NCBI GenBank assembly: GCA_012032555.1 | Contig: JAAUSR010000037.1 | Span: 1-49,958, forward strand | DNA: 49,958 bases | From: Thioploca sp. | GTDB taxonomy: Bacteria; Pseudomonadota; Gammaproteobacteria; Beggiatoales; Beggiatoaceae | Direction: 5' to 3' | Part shown: piece after piece, positions 36,024-44,633 of the stretch | Layout: every line of letters starts with the position of its first letter | Numbering within the stretch: the first letter of the stretch is position 1 | Translations under genes and position numbers: made by a program | Notes under the pieces: generated by a model | Databases searched by the model: none | What the model was told of the DNA's origin: nothing | What the model saw: only the letters and a program-made list of their open reading frames with translations

Positions 36024-37541
36024 ATGCTAAGTCATGTTCCTAAAGTCTATGTTCCTTATTATAAAAATGATATTTTTGTAAGCTATGCTCGTGTTGATGA
36101 TGAACCATTCGCTGGGGCAGATAAAGGTTGGGTAACGACATTAATAACCGGTTTAAAAATTTTATTGGGAAAAAAACTCGGTAGTCCAGAGTTATTTTCA
36201 TTGTGGATGGATCATGAATTACGAGGTAATACGCCAGCTACCCCCCATATTTGTAAACAGCTAGAAACTTCTGCCCTCTTTGTGTTGATTCTGTCGCCAG
36301 CTTATCAGGTATCTCAATGGTGTCAGTTCGAGTTGAACACGTTGTTGGCCATTGCCGGAACCGACTCCGGACGAATTTTTGTCGTTGAACACGATATCGT
36401 TGAAGAACGATCAGCCAGTTTAAGTGATCTATTGGGGTATAGATTTTGGGTACGCAATGAATTTGGGCAACCTCGGACCTTAGCTATTCCTAAACCCAAT
36501 CCCGAAGAATTTGAATATTACCAAAGACTGGATGATCTCGCTCGACAATTAGTCGAAAAATTGAAAGAACTAAAACAAGAAGCTCAAGCAAAATTAGCTA
36601 CAACACCAACATTACCCCCAGATTATGCTGATCTCATAGCGACAACCACCACCTTAACGACTCAGTTGCTTCCTGACGAAGTTGCTCCAACCCCAACTAC
36701 CACCTCTCTATCTTCAACCACTGTTTTTTTAGCTAAAGTTAGTGAAGATTTAGAAAAACATCGCCAAGAAGTTAAAAGTTATCTGGAACAACAAGGTGTA
36801 CGAATATTGCCGACGAAAGAATATGCACTCACCACTTTACAACAATCGCTTGATCAAGATCTAAAGGAATGTCAGTTATTTGTTCAATTATTAAATGATA
36901 ATAATGGTGGTTTTATTAACTATCCTTTATTTCAATATCAGCGTGCTCAAGCCGCATCATTACCCATTTTGCAATGGCGTGATCCCCGATTGGATTTAAC
37001 GACGGTTACTGATTCAGTTCAGAGTACGCTCTTGGAAGCCAATACCGTTATGGCGGTGCATTTATTTGAATTTCAAACCCATATTATTAAATACTTAACT
37101 CCAACACCGGTTGAAACATTTAAACCAACTACCACCGGGGATATATTAGTATTTATCAATGCTGCACCAGAAGATATGACGTTAGCCTATCGCATTAAAG
37201 ACATTTTAGATGCGCATGGTATTGGTTATAGTTTACCCCTCGATATTTCGATGAGCACTAAAGCAGCAGAAATACGTAACTATTTAGAGCAAAACTTACT
37301 TTATTGTGATTCTATCATCGTCATTTACGATAATACCTCGGTGGTTTGGGTTAATGAACAACTTTTATATTGTCGACGTATGCAAAGGAAACGAGATCAG
37401 CCCTTGAAAATTATTGCGGTGTATAGTACCCCTTCTCCTAACAAACCGCCTTTGAATATTAAATTACCTAATATGCAAATTTTAAATTGTCCGGCCACTC
37501 AAGTAGAAAGTTGTTTACCTCTATTTTTGCAGTCATTATAA
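36024..37541 (+). CDS. Protein with three tandem TIR-like domains
   Basis: 505 residues. TIR 1 (about 14-150) has YKNDIFVSYARVDDEPF, LILSPAYQVSQWCQFELNTLLA with a Glu (103) at the NADase catalytic position (WCxxE), and a RFW strand. After a Pro/Thr-rich linker, TIR-like 2 (about 232-330) begins VFLAKVSEDLEKHRQEV and lacks the Glu. TIR-like 3 (about 371-500) begins DILVFINAAPEDMTLAYRIKDILDAHG and has WVNEQ at the matching place (Glu near 444). TIR domains cleave NAD+ or make cyclic signals, or act as adaptors. The next gene starts 3 bp after its stop, so the two are co-translated. Confidence 0.85.
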   Translation: MLSHVPKVYVPYYKNDIFVSYARVDDEPFAGADKGWVTTLITGLKILLGKKLGSPELFSLWMDHELRGNTPATPHICKQLETSALFVLILSPAYQVSQWCQFELNTLLAIAGTDSGRIFVVEHDIVEERSASLSDLLGYRFWVRNEFGQPRTLAIPKPNPEEFEYYQRLDDLARQLVEKLKELKQEAQAKLATTPTLPPDYADLIATTTTLTTQLLPDEVAPTPTTTSLSSTTVFLAKVSEDLEKHRQEVKSYLEQQGVRILPTKEYALTTLQQSLDQDLKECQLFVQLLNDNNGGFINYPLFQYQRAQAASLPILQWRDPRLDLTTVTDSVQSTLLEANTVMAVHLFEFQTHIIKYLTPTPVETFKPTTTGDILVFINAAPEDMTLAYRIKDILDAHGIGYSLPLDISMSTKAAEIRNYLEQNLLYCDSIIVIYDNTSVVWVNEQLLYCRRMQRKRDQPLKIIAVYSTPSPNKPPLNIKLPNMQILNCPATQVESCLPLFLQSL

Positions 37542-37544
37542 ATT

Positions 37545-40500
37545 ATGAGTGATTTTCCTTATCCTGGCTTACGCCCGTTTCACCGCCATGAAACGGATAT
37601 TTTTTTCGGACGTGAAGAAGCCACTGATCAACTTATCGAAAAATTAGGCCAAACTCGCTTTATGGCTGTGGTTGGTCCGTCAGGATGTGGTAAATCTTCA
37701 TTGGTACGTACCGGCTTGTTGGCGGGTTTAGAAGCCGGATTTTTAGCCACAGCGGGTGTCCATTGGCGAATTGCAGAATTACGCCCCGGTAATCACCCGT
37801 TTGCGCGCTTAGCTGAAGCTTTATTAGTCGATAAAGCCATCGGTACTGAATATACTTCACCTTTTACCGAACTCGCTGAGGCTATGGCCTTCCTTCATGC
37901 GCAATTACGGCGAGGACCACTGAGTTTAGTGGAAGTTCTCCGCGAAACCACTTTACCAAAACAGACTAATCTGCTACTGGTGGTTGATCAATTTGAAGAA
38001 ATTTTTCGCTACTATTATCAAGGTGCCGCTAATGAAGCGGCTGCTTTTGTTGCCTTACTGTTAACGAGTAGCCAACTATCAGCACAGCACATTCAAGTGT
38101 ATGTCATTATCACTATGCGTTCTGATTTTATTGGCGACTGTGCTTTATTTTACGATTTACCTGAAGCGATCAACCAAGGATTATTTCTTACTCCACGATT
38201 AACACGCGAACAATTACGTGAAGCCATTGAAGCACCAGCCAATGTTTTCGATGGCGAAATTGAACCCATTTTAATTAACCGGTTACTTAATGATGCCGGC
38301 AATGATCCGGATCAATTACCATTATTACAACATGCTCTCATGCGTATGTGGCACCTCGCTCAGGCTGAAAAATCCCCCAATAAAATGTTGACAACTCAAC
38401 ATTATGAAGCCATTGGTGGTTTAGCTGAAGCGCTGTCTCGGCATGCAGACGAAGCTTATGCTGAATTAAATCCACTTGAGCAAAAAATAGCTGAAATCCT
38501 GTTTTGTAATTTAACCGACCGCAGTAAAGGACTTCAATATACGCGTCGCCCAATCCCATTAGAAGCCGTCGCGCTCCAAGCCAATGTTTCCTGGCAACAA
38601 CTGGCTCAAGTGGTAGAGATTTTTCGCCAACCCGGCCGAAATTTCTTAACCCCGGTCGTGGGTAACCCGTTAACGCCAGAAAGTATATTAGATATCAGTC
38701 ATGAAAGCCTCATTCGTCAATGGCAACGCTTAAATCAATGGACTAAAATCGAAGCCGAAACGGCTGAACTTTATCAACGTTTAGAAGACAGTGCCCGTCG
38801 TTGGCAGGAGCACCGAGCGGAATTATGGTCTGGGATTGAACTCGAAATTGCGTTAACTTGGCGTCAACAACATCAACCCACCGCTAACTGGGCTAAACGT
38901 TACGGTGAAGCCGCTGGCCAATATTTTGACTTAGCCATGCAGTTTTTAGATAACAGCCAAGCTAAACAACAAGAAGAGCTTAAACAGGCAGAATTAGCCC
39001 AACAACGGCAAGCTAAACAAGAACTTCACCAAGCTAAACTAAAAGCCAAAGCGCTGTTAGCCGGTAAAACTGCAACTTGGGCAATATTGGGACTTATTAT
39101 CACTACCACACTCGCTTTATGGGGTTACTGGGAACGAAATAAAGCCTTATTAGCTAGGCAACAAGCAGCACAATCTGAAAGTGCTCGTACTCATAGCCTG
39201 TTCGAATTACAGTTAACCCATGCAGCTTTATTAGCACGCGATGAAGATTACGCAGCGGCGAAAGTTATTTTAAAAGCGACTCGGGAACTCGATAATCAAA
39301 TTCCAACCGGTCGTCGTTACGCACGTAATTTAGTGGCTTGGTTTTGTGAGCTACGTGGTGAAGCACCGCAACAAATCTATGCCGGTGCTGGTGCACAACT
39401 CCTTACGGTAGCGATTAGCCCGAATGGACAAACTTTAGCCGCCGCTGGTGAGAAAGGGACTCTAGTCTTATTTGATGTGGCGACGGGTCATCCACTTCAA
39501 CATTTACAACGGCATAGCGAACATGTCTTAGCGGCCCTATTTCACCCGCAGCAACCCTGGCTTATCAGTGCGGGTAAAGATCAACGAATCATCATTTGGT
39601 CACTGACGACAGGCAAACCCATTTTAGAATGGCAAGCACCTTATCAAGTTAATGCTTTAGCTTTAAGTCCGGATGGGACACAATTGGCCAGTGGTGGAAC
39701 CGATAATCATATCATTTTGTGGGATCCACGAACTGGGCAAAGCTTAAAAACTTTCAAAGCGATTGAGGGAAAAGAAGTAGCCATTAACGATTTAGCTTTT
39801 GATCCACAAGGTCACTGGTTAGTTAGCGCAACCAGTGATAATACTGCCACTTTATGGAATTTAGTTAAACGTAAGAAAATACGTACTTTTATTGGACATA
39901 CTGGAGAAATCTGGGGTGTGACCTTTAACCCTCAAGGTAATTTATTGGCTACGAGTAGTGATGATAAAAGCGTTAGATTATGGGATGTGGCAACCGGAGA
40001 AACATTACGGGTATTACGTGGTCATCAAAATGCAGTTTTCAGCGCTTATTTTATCGATAATGGCCATTATTTGGTTTCAGCTAGTCAAGACCGTACTTTA
40101 CGCATATGGGATACCGACAGTGGTACCAGTTTAAGGGTTTTACAAGGACATACCGCTGGGGTTACTGGGTTAACCATTTGGAAAAAATCTATTTTCAGTG
40201 CCAGCTATGACGGGCAAATTATGCGTTGGCAAGCGGTATTACCTTATCAAACCCTGGTCAAATTACCTCATGAGCCAGCTTCAACTGCTATTGCACCAGA
40301 TGGTAAACATGTTGCGGTTGGTTTTGCCAATGGCACGCTGCGATGGTATTCCTTACCAACGGTTCAATTACAATGGGAAAATAAACAAGCCCATACCAAA
40401 GATATTCAACGGCTCAATTTTAATGCCACCGGCAATTTATTAGCTTCAGCTAGCTTTGATAATACCGCTAAACTCTGGCAAGTCAGAGAAAATCAGTTAA

Positions 40501-41162
40501 CTGAACAACAAGTCTTTGAAGGACATCAAGGTGCTATTTATGCGCTAGATTTTTCTCCTGATAGTCGTATTTTGGCTACAGCTAGTTATGATAGTCAGTT
40601 TGGCTTATTTACTGTTGGTAGTCATCAACAACGCTTTCATAAGGCACATAATGGACTGACTTATTCGGTTAATTTTGATCGCAGTGGGACTCGTTTATTA
40701 ACGGCTGGAGAAGATGGCTATACCCGATTGTGGAATATTGATAAAGAACCGCCGATATTGTTACAAACTTTTCCTAAAGCTCAAGATCAAGTGATGTGGG
40801 CCAACTTCAGCCCCGATAACCAACAAGTTGCTACTGTCGGCCGAGACTGGTTAGTTCATGTTTATTCAGTCAAAGATAATCAAGCTCGTCATCGTCTCGT
40901 TGGACATGAACAAACCATTCTACGAGCCAGTTTCACCCCAGATGCTCAACAAATGGTAACAGTAGGCGGCGATGCCACGGTACGTTTCTGGGACTTAATT
41001 AATGACAGAGAATTGTTTACTTTATTCCTACCCACTTCAGTTGAAGAAGGCTCACCATTATGGGATTTTGATTTCCGATGTATTGGTCAAGATTGTTGGG
41101 TAGCTGTTCCACTAACACAAGGTAAATTAGTGCTTTATCAATTAAAAGCCATTTATAAATAA
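37545..41162 (+). CDS. STAND NTPase with membrane segment and 14 WD40 repeats
   Basis: 1205 residues. The N terminus YPGLRPFHRHETDIFFGRE is the hallmark of nSTAND1 modules, followed by Walker A GPSGCGKSS (about 44-52) and Walker B LLLVVDQFEEIF. A winged-helix/helical region ends in LDISHESLIRQWQRL. A charged coiled segment precedes one membrane helix (about 508-528, WAILGLIITTTLALWGYW). Then about 14 WD40 repeats run from 620 to the end (for example LLATSSDDKSVRLWDV), enough for two seven-bladed propellers. STAND proteins oligomerise on ligand recognition by the repeats. Coupled to a TIR gene, it fits a receptor of an NLR-like conflict system. Confidence 0.9.
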   Translation: MSDFPYPGLRPFHRHETDIFFGREEATDQLIEKLGQTRFMAVVGPSGCGKSSLVRTGLLAGLEAGFLATAGVHWRIAELRPGNHPFARLAEALLVDKAIGTEYTSPFTELAEAMAFLHAQLRRGPLSLVEVLRETTLPKQTNLLLVVDQFEEIFRYYYQGAANEAAAFVALLLTSSQLSAQHIQVYVIITMRSDFIGDCALFYDLPEAINQGLFLTPRLTREQLREAIEAPANVFDGEIEPILINRLLNDAGNDPDQLPLLQHALMRMWHLAQAEKSPNKMLTTQHYEAIGGLAEALSRHADEAYAELNPLEQKIAEILFCNLTDRSKGLQYTRRPIPLEAVALQANVSWQQLAQVVEIFRQPGRNFLTPVVGNPLTPESILDISHESLIRQWQRLNQWTKIEAETAELYQRLEDSARRWQEHRAELWSGIELEIALTWRQQHQPTANWAKRYGEAAGQYFDLAMQFLDNSQAKQQEELKQAELAQQRQAKQELHQAKLKAKALLAGKTATWAILGLIITTTLALWGYWERNKALLARQQAAQSESARTHSLFELQLTHAALLARDEDYAAAKVILKATRELDNQIPTGRRYARNLVAWFCELRGEAPQQIYAGAGAQLLTVAISPNGQTLAAAGEKGTLVLFDVATGHPLQHLQRHSEHVLAALFHPQQPWLISAGKDQRIIIWSLTTGKPILEWQAPYQVNALALSPDGTQLASGGTDNHIILWDPRTGQSLKTFKAIEGKEVAINDLAFDPQGHWLVSATSDNTATLWNLVKRKKIRTFIGHTGEIWGVTFNPQGNLLATSSDDKSVRLWDVATGETLRVLRGHQNAVFSAYFIDNGHYLVSASQDRTLRIWDTDSGTSLRVLQGHTAGVTGLTIWKKSIFSASYDGQIMRWQAVLPYQTLVKLPHEPASTAIAPDGKHVAVGFANGTLRWYSLPTVQLQWENKQAHTKDIQRLNFNATGNLLASASFDNTAKLWQVRENQLTEQQVFEGHQGAIYALDFSPDSRILATASYDSQFGLFTVGSHQQRFHKAHNGLTYSVNFDRSGTRLLTAGEDGYTRLWNIDKEPPILLQTFPKAQDQVMWANFSPDNQQVATVGRDWLVHVYSVKDNQARHRLVGHEQTILRASFTPDAQQMVTVGGDATVRFWDLINDRELFTLFLPTSVEEGSPLWDFDFRCIGQDCWVAVPLTQGKLVLYQLKAIYK

Positions 41163-41288
41163 TGTATTAATCAATTTGAGCCGGTATACGTTAAGGAGAA
41201 ACCTTAAGGCGTAAATCCTCGTTATTTAAACTAGCTTAAGTTATTTCTGGTTGTTGAAACGCTTTACTGTTATTGGGAGAGAAATAAT

Positions 41289-41834
41289 ATGCGTCATGCT
41301 ATTTTACTGATATTAATTATGAGCAATCTGTTGGGGAGTAGGAGTTATGCAGCATTGTCGCTGGATATTATTAATCATATTGATATTAAAGCGATTAAAA
41401 GTATTAATCTGCAAAAAGTTAATAATGAATTTAAAGCGGAGGTGGTGGTTCAATTTAGTACTTCTGCTGAAGCGGCGGTTAAATTTAAACAAGCTGATTT
41501 TGTTATTACTTTTACTAATGGCAAAGATCAAAAAATTCATTTGGGTACCACTCAACCCGCAGAAATTCTTTTTCCAGCAAGTGATTCTGGTCATGAAGAA
41601 CTGACCGAAACAAAATTAGAGGTTTTAGTCGGTGAAGACAACCTTGAAACAATTAATCGTTTAGTGAAATTGTTTAATCTGATTGGTAATCCCAATTCAG
41701 AATTTGCCATGATACTGACCGGAAGTACTGAAGTTGGCGTAAAAGCTAAACGTGGTTGGATATATCAAGGACGAGTTCAATTGGAAGATTTTACTTTTCA
41801 CCCGACTATTCAGCGGGAAGTGTTGTTTAAGTAG
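41289..41834 (+). CDS. Exported LEA/WHy-like protein
   Basis: 181 residues. The N terminus HAILLILIMSNLLGSRSYAA is a signal peptide with cleavage near SYA-A. The mature part is a single beta-rich domain (INLQKVNNEFKAEVVVQF, KQADFVITFTNG, then IHLGTTQPAEI) like the water-stress WHy/LEA14 fold. The family call is by pattern only. A GGGAGAG sequence 6-8 nt before the ATG is a good ribosome site. It lies 126 bp after the STAND gene, and it is unclear whether it belongs to that unit. Confidence 0.55.
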   Translation: MRHAILLILIMSNLLGSRSYAALSLDIINHIDIKAIKSINLQKVNNEFKAEVVVQFSTSAEAAVKFKQADFVITFTNGKDQKIHLGTTQPAEILFPASDSGHEELTETKLEVLVGEDNLETINRLVKLFNLIGNPNSEFAMILTGSTEVGVKAKRGWIYQGRVQLEDFTFHPTIQREVLFK

Positions 41835-41839
41835 CTTAA

Positions 41840-42021
41840 CTCATTCACTTGACGCAGAGAATGACACTTTTAAACAAGATTAAAGGGATTAAAAGATGAT
41901 CAGTATTCCCTAATCGATCTGGCTTAGATAGCTCGGTTTCCAACCCCTTCTAAAACCTAATCTATCTGGGCCATCCGGATAACCCATTTAATCTTGTTCA
42001 AAACGCTGTGCGTCAAATGAG
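41840..42021. repeat. Foldback element between convergent genes
   Basis: The arms match in interrupted blocks. CTCATT, TTGACGCA and AACAAGATTAAA (41840-41884) are answered by TTTAATCTTGTT, TGCGTCAA and ATGAG (41987-42021). The middle holds two related pieces, CTAATCGATCTGG and CTAATCTATCTGG. There is no coding capacity. It resembles a decayed miniature inverted-repeat element and could also terminate both convergent genes. Confidence 0.6.
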
Positions 42022-42067
42022 CCATTTCGTTTTCGATCACTCTACTTAGAAGAAATCAACAACGAGT

Positions 42068-43113
42068 TTATTCAATTACCCCAGTTGCCAACACATTGAC
42101 TATGCCGCTATCGGCATCTAATTGTGCCGTAACACCAATTGGTAGCGTCAGTTGTTCTGAAGTATGACCAATAGTTAAGCCATACAAAACCGGGATATTT
42201 AAATCACTTAAAATGCTATCGAGAACTTCTCCCAAAGAATAATCCCAAGTATAACCACTTGAATTGCAATCATTACATTCACCAATAATAATGCCGGCCG
42301 CTTGGCTTAATTTTCCAGCGAGGTGTAATTGCGTTAACATCCGATCAATTCGATAAGGTTGTTCTCCGGTTTCTTCTAAGAATAGTATTTTTCCCTTAGT
42401 ATCAATTTCATAAGGTGTTCCCATTAAGCTAGCTACTAAAGAGAGATTGCCGCCAATCAGTTCGCCTTGGGCTTTGCCGGAAGTAATGGTACGAAGCGGA
42501 TGTTTAGGCTTAATGTCTTGTTCATCGGTTGAATTAGTTAACGCTCCTAAGGGTGCCGTTGCAAAAATCGCTTTTTGAAAATACTCAACCGTATAACCTT
42601 TAAATGGCGAAAGTAAAACGGGGCCATGAAAAGTTACTAGCCCAGTATACTTATGAATAGCGAGATGTAATGCAGTTATATCACTGAATCCAAAGAAAAT
42701 CTTAGGATTTTGTTTGATTAAATCATAATTAATATGATCGAGTAACTGAATAGAACCATAGCCACCACGTAACTCAAAAATAGCTTTTACTTCTGAATCA
42801 GTAAACATTTCATGTAGATTAGCTAATCTTTCTTTAACACTTCGCGTTTTATAGCCACTCCCCTGATTGACATATTTACCTAATTTCATTTTTAGATTGA
42901 AATAATTTAAAATACGTTGAGCTTCTAAAATGCGATCCGGATCCGGAACTGCCGTTCCTGAAGCAATAACACCAACGGTATCTCCTTTAGATAACACTTT
43001 AGGACGAATTATTGGAGTAGGTGAAGTGGTTTGTGCATAACTCAATTGAGCCGGCAAAAAGGCGAAGCCAAAGCCATTTTCAAGGTAGTAGAAACAAAAT
43101 TTCTTCTTTGCAT
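42068..43113 (-). CDS. ldcA: LD-carboxypeptidase (peptidase S66) with frameshifted Tat signal
   Basis: The open frame from 43057 gives 329 residues: KGDTVGVIASGTAVPDPDRI, FELRGGYGSIQLLD, FFGFSDITALHLAIH with the nucleophile Ser, FLEETGEQPYRIDRML with Glu, and TIGHTSEQLTLPIG with His. This is the S66 Ser-Glu-His triad that trims tetrapeptides of murein. Upstream in another frame an ATG at 43113 encodes MQRRNFVSTTLKMALA. Restoring one base near 43064 joins it to FAFLPAQLSYAQTT, a complete twin-arginine signal with an AxA-like site. The enzyme is therefore probably periplasmic by Tat, unusual because classic LdcA is cytoplasmic. The indel may be an error. Confidence 0.85.
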
Positions 43114-43240
43114 GCTAAATCCTCTTTCTGGTTATTAGCCGATTTCAAGAGTTGAACTTGATAAAATTAAATTAATATAACATACTAACTGGTATTAGTA
43201 ACTTATTACCTAAAAGTGATAAAAGTATAACTGACACAAG

Positions 43241-43348
43241 ATGATTAGAATGATTTTCGTATTTCATTTCACACTTTGGCAACTGGAGTGGCGATTTATT
43301 GCTAATCCAGTTGTTTCTGTCTGTGGAGAAGAAATAGTTAATCATTAG
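43241..43348 (+). CDS. Leader peptide of an attenuator, aromatic-rich
   Basis: 35 codons from ATG 43241 to TAG 43346-43348. The peptide starts MIRMIFVFHF, has TLWQLEWRF in its middle (Trp codons at 43277 and 43289) and SVCGEE near its end. Aromatic content is high (Phe at 6, 8, 10 and 19; Trp at 13 and 17). The codons overlap the two upstream hairpin strands of the attenuator described next, the arrangement seen in amino-acid biosynthesis leaders. The ribosome site is weak, and an ATG at 43250 is an alternative start. Too short for homology. Confidence 0.55.
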   Translation: MIRMIFVFHFTLWQLEWRFIANPVVSVCGEEIVNH

Positions 43349-43413
43349 TTAATCAATTTCATTTTCATATTTTCTTATTAAGGCCACAGACACCCAGTCA
43401 GTGGCCTTTTTTT
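43280..43413 (+). promoter_or_regulatory. Transcription attenuator upstream of a DMT exporter
   Basis: Hairpin A: CAACTGGA (43280-43287) with TCCAGTTG (43306-43313), 8 bp perfect. Antiterminator: TGTCTGTGG (43318-43326) with CCACAGACA (43384-43392), 9 bp perfect. Terminator: AGGCCAC (43381-43387) with GTGGCCT (43401-43407), extended inward by GAC/GTC after an A-A mismatch. The antiterminator and terminator share 43384-43392, so they exclude each other. The leader ORF covers hairpin A and the left antiterminator arm. A ribosome stalled near the Trp codons would free that arm; one reaching the stop would cover it. The exporter ATG is only 24 bp past the T-run. Confidence 0.7.
43381..43413 (+). 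terminator. Rho-independent terminator of the attenuator
   Basis: Stem AGGCCAC/GTGGCCT, inner GAC/GTC pair, five-base loop ACCCA, then seven T (43407-43413). It directly precedes the ribosome site (TAGGAAC) of the DMT gene and follows no complete gene on this strand, so it acts on the leader transcript. Confidence 0.85.
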
Positions 43414-43436
43414 ATGATCTTTAGGAACAGAAAAAA

Positions 43437-44321
43437 ATGTTTATACCACTGGCTTATATTAGCGTTATCATGATTTGGTCGACCACACCATTGGCCATTA
43501 AATGGAGTGGCGAAAACGGCAGTTTTTTATTTGGTGTTAGTGGGCGTATGGCATTAGGTGCTTTGTTAACGCTACTAATTATTGCTCTAAGACGGATAGA
43601 GTTTCCTTGGCATACTACCGCTCGTCGTTGTTACTTGATAGTGAGTTTATCTCTTTATGGTTCGATGATGTCGACTTATTGGGCAGCCCAATTTATTCCT
43701 TCTGGCTTGATCTCCGTTTTATTTGGAATTTCGCCGATTATAACTAGCATACTCACGGTCATGCTATCCAGAGAACGCCATTTCAGTCTTAATAGATGGA
43801 TTGGTATGTTACTTGGCGTCATTGGACTCGTTTTAATTTTTAACACCGAATTAAGTTTAAATAAAGAAAGTATCAAAGGGTTATTAGCTATTTTATTCGC
43901 GGTATTTTTACATTCACTCAGTGCCGTTCTTATCAAACAAACGAACACGGTTCTTTCACCTTTAGTCATGACGGCCGGCGGTTTATTAATGGCTTCATTA
44001 TTTTATGGGATAACTTGGTTATGTCTTGGAGAAACGATACCCCATTCCTTATCCTGGCGGGCGATTTTAGCCGTGATTTACTTAGGTCTATTTGGTTCAG
44101 TGATCGGGTTTATACTTTATTACTCGCTATTGAAGCAAATTGAGGCGACTAAAGTCGCACTAATTACTTTAATTACGCCCATTATGGCACTATTATTAGG
44201 GCAAAGCTTGAATAATGAGATTATTCACCCAACGATGTGGATAGGTACCAGTATTGTTATAAGTGGATTAGCATTATACCAATGGGGTGAACGTATCAGA
44301 AAGTATACTCACTTCCATTAA
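43437..44321 (+). CDS. DMT-superfamily (EamA) exporter
   Basis: 294 residues with ten predicted membrane helices in two EamA halves: VIMIWSTTPLAIKWSGE at the start, FIPSGLISVLFGISPIITSILT, IGMLLGVIGLVLIF, then the second half with YYSLLKQIEATKVALITLITPIMALLLG and WIGTSIVISGLALY. Members export amino acids or metabolites; YddG of this superfamily exports aromatic amino acids. The upstream leader with Phe and Trp codons makes an aromatic substrate a testable guess. The ATG follows TAGGAAC by 9-10 bp. Confidence 0.88.
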   Translation: MFIPLAYISVIMIWSTTPLAIKWSGENGSFLFGVSGRMALGALLTLLIIALRRIEFPWHTTARRCYLIVSLSLYGSMMSTYWAAQFIPSGLISVLFGISPIITSILTVMLSRERHFSLNRWIGMLLGVIGLVLIFNTELSLNKESIKGLLAILFAVFLHSLSAVLIKQTNTVLSPLVMTAGGLLMASLFYGITWLCLGETIPHSLSWRAILAVIYLGLFGSVIGFILYYSLLKQIEATKVALITLITPIMALLLGQSLNNEIIHPTMWIGTSIVISGLALYQWGERIRKYTHFH

Positions 44322-44633
44322 GACTAGAGTAGTGGTAGAGTGGGCATTGCTTCAATGCCATAGGGATCATTCCCCCTCCTTAAGAAGGCGGAGGTTAGAG
44401 TGTGGTTAAAAAAATTCTACCGAATTGAGTGACTTCAAAACCACCCCCCCGGCCCCCTCCTTAGTAAGGCGGGGGAGGTAAACGGCTTAACTTAATGGCA
44501 GTGGGACATTGCTTACCCGGCTATCTGATTTGATGGCATTGAGGTTAAAGGCTAAAGTGGAATTAAAATTAACAATAGTTTACCTCGCTAATAAATCGTA
44601 GCGATATAGTTGCTCTGAGAGTAGTAGCTATTC
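44322..44633. repeat. Intergenic dispersed-repeat debris
   Basis: 312 bases with no gene. CCCCCTCCTTAAGAAGGCGG (44372) and CCCCCTCCTTAGTAAGGCGG (44453) are two copies of one palindromic unit. TTAACTTAATGGCA also occurs near 3265. ATGGCATTGAGGTTAAAGGC is another shared piece. No terminator is clear for either flanking gene. Confidence 0.55.

Noticed and set aside
41190-41215. TTAAGG/CCTTAA hairpin after the STAND gene as terminator
   Set aside because: No T-run follows the stem.
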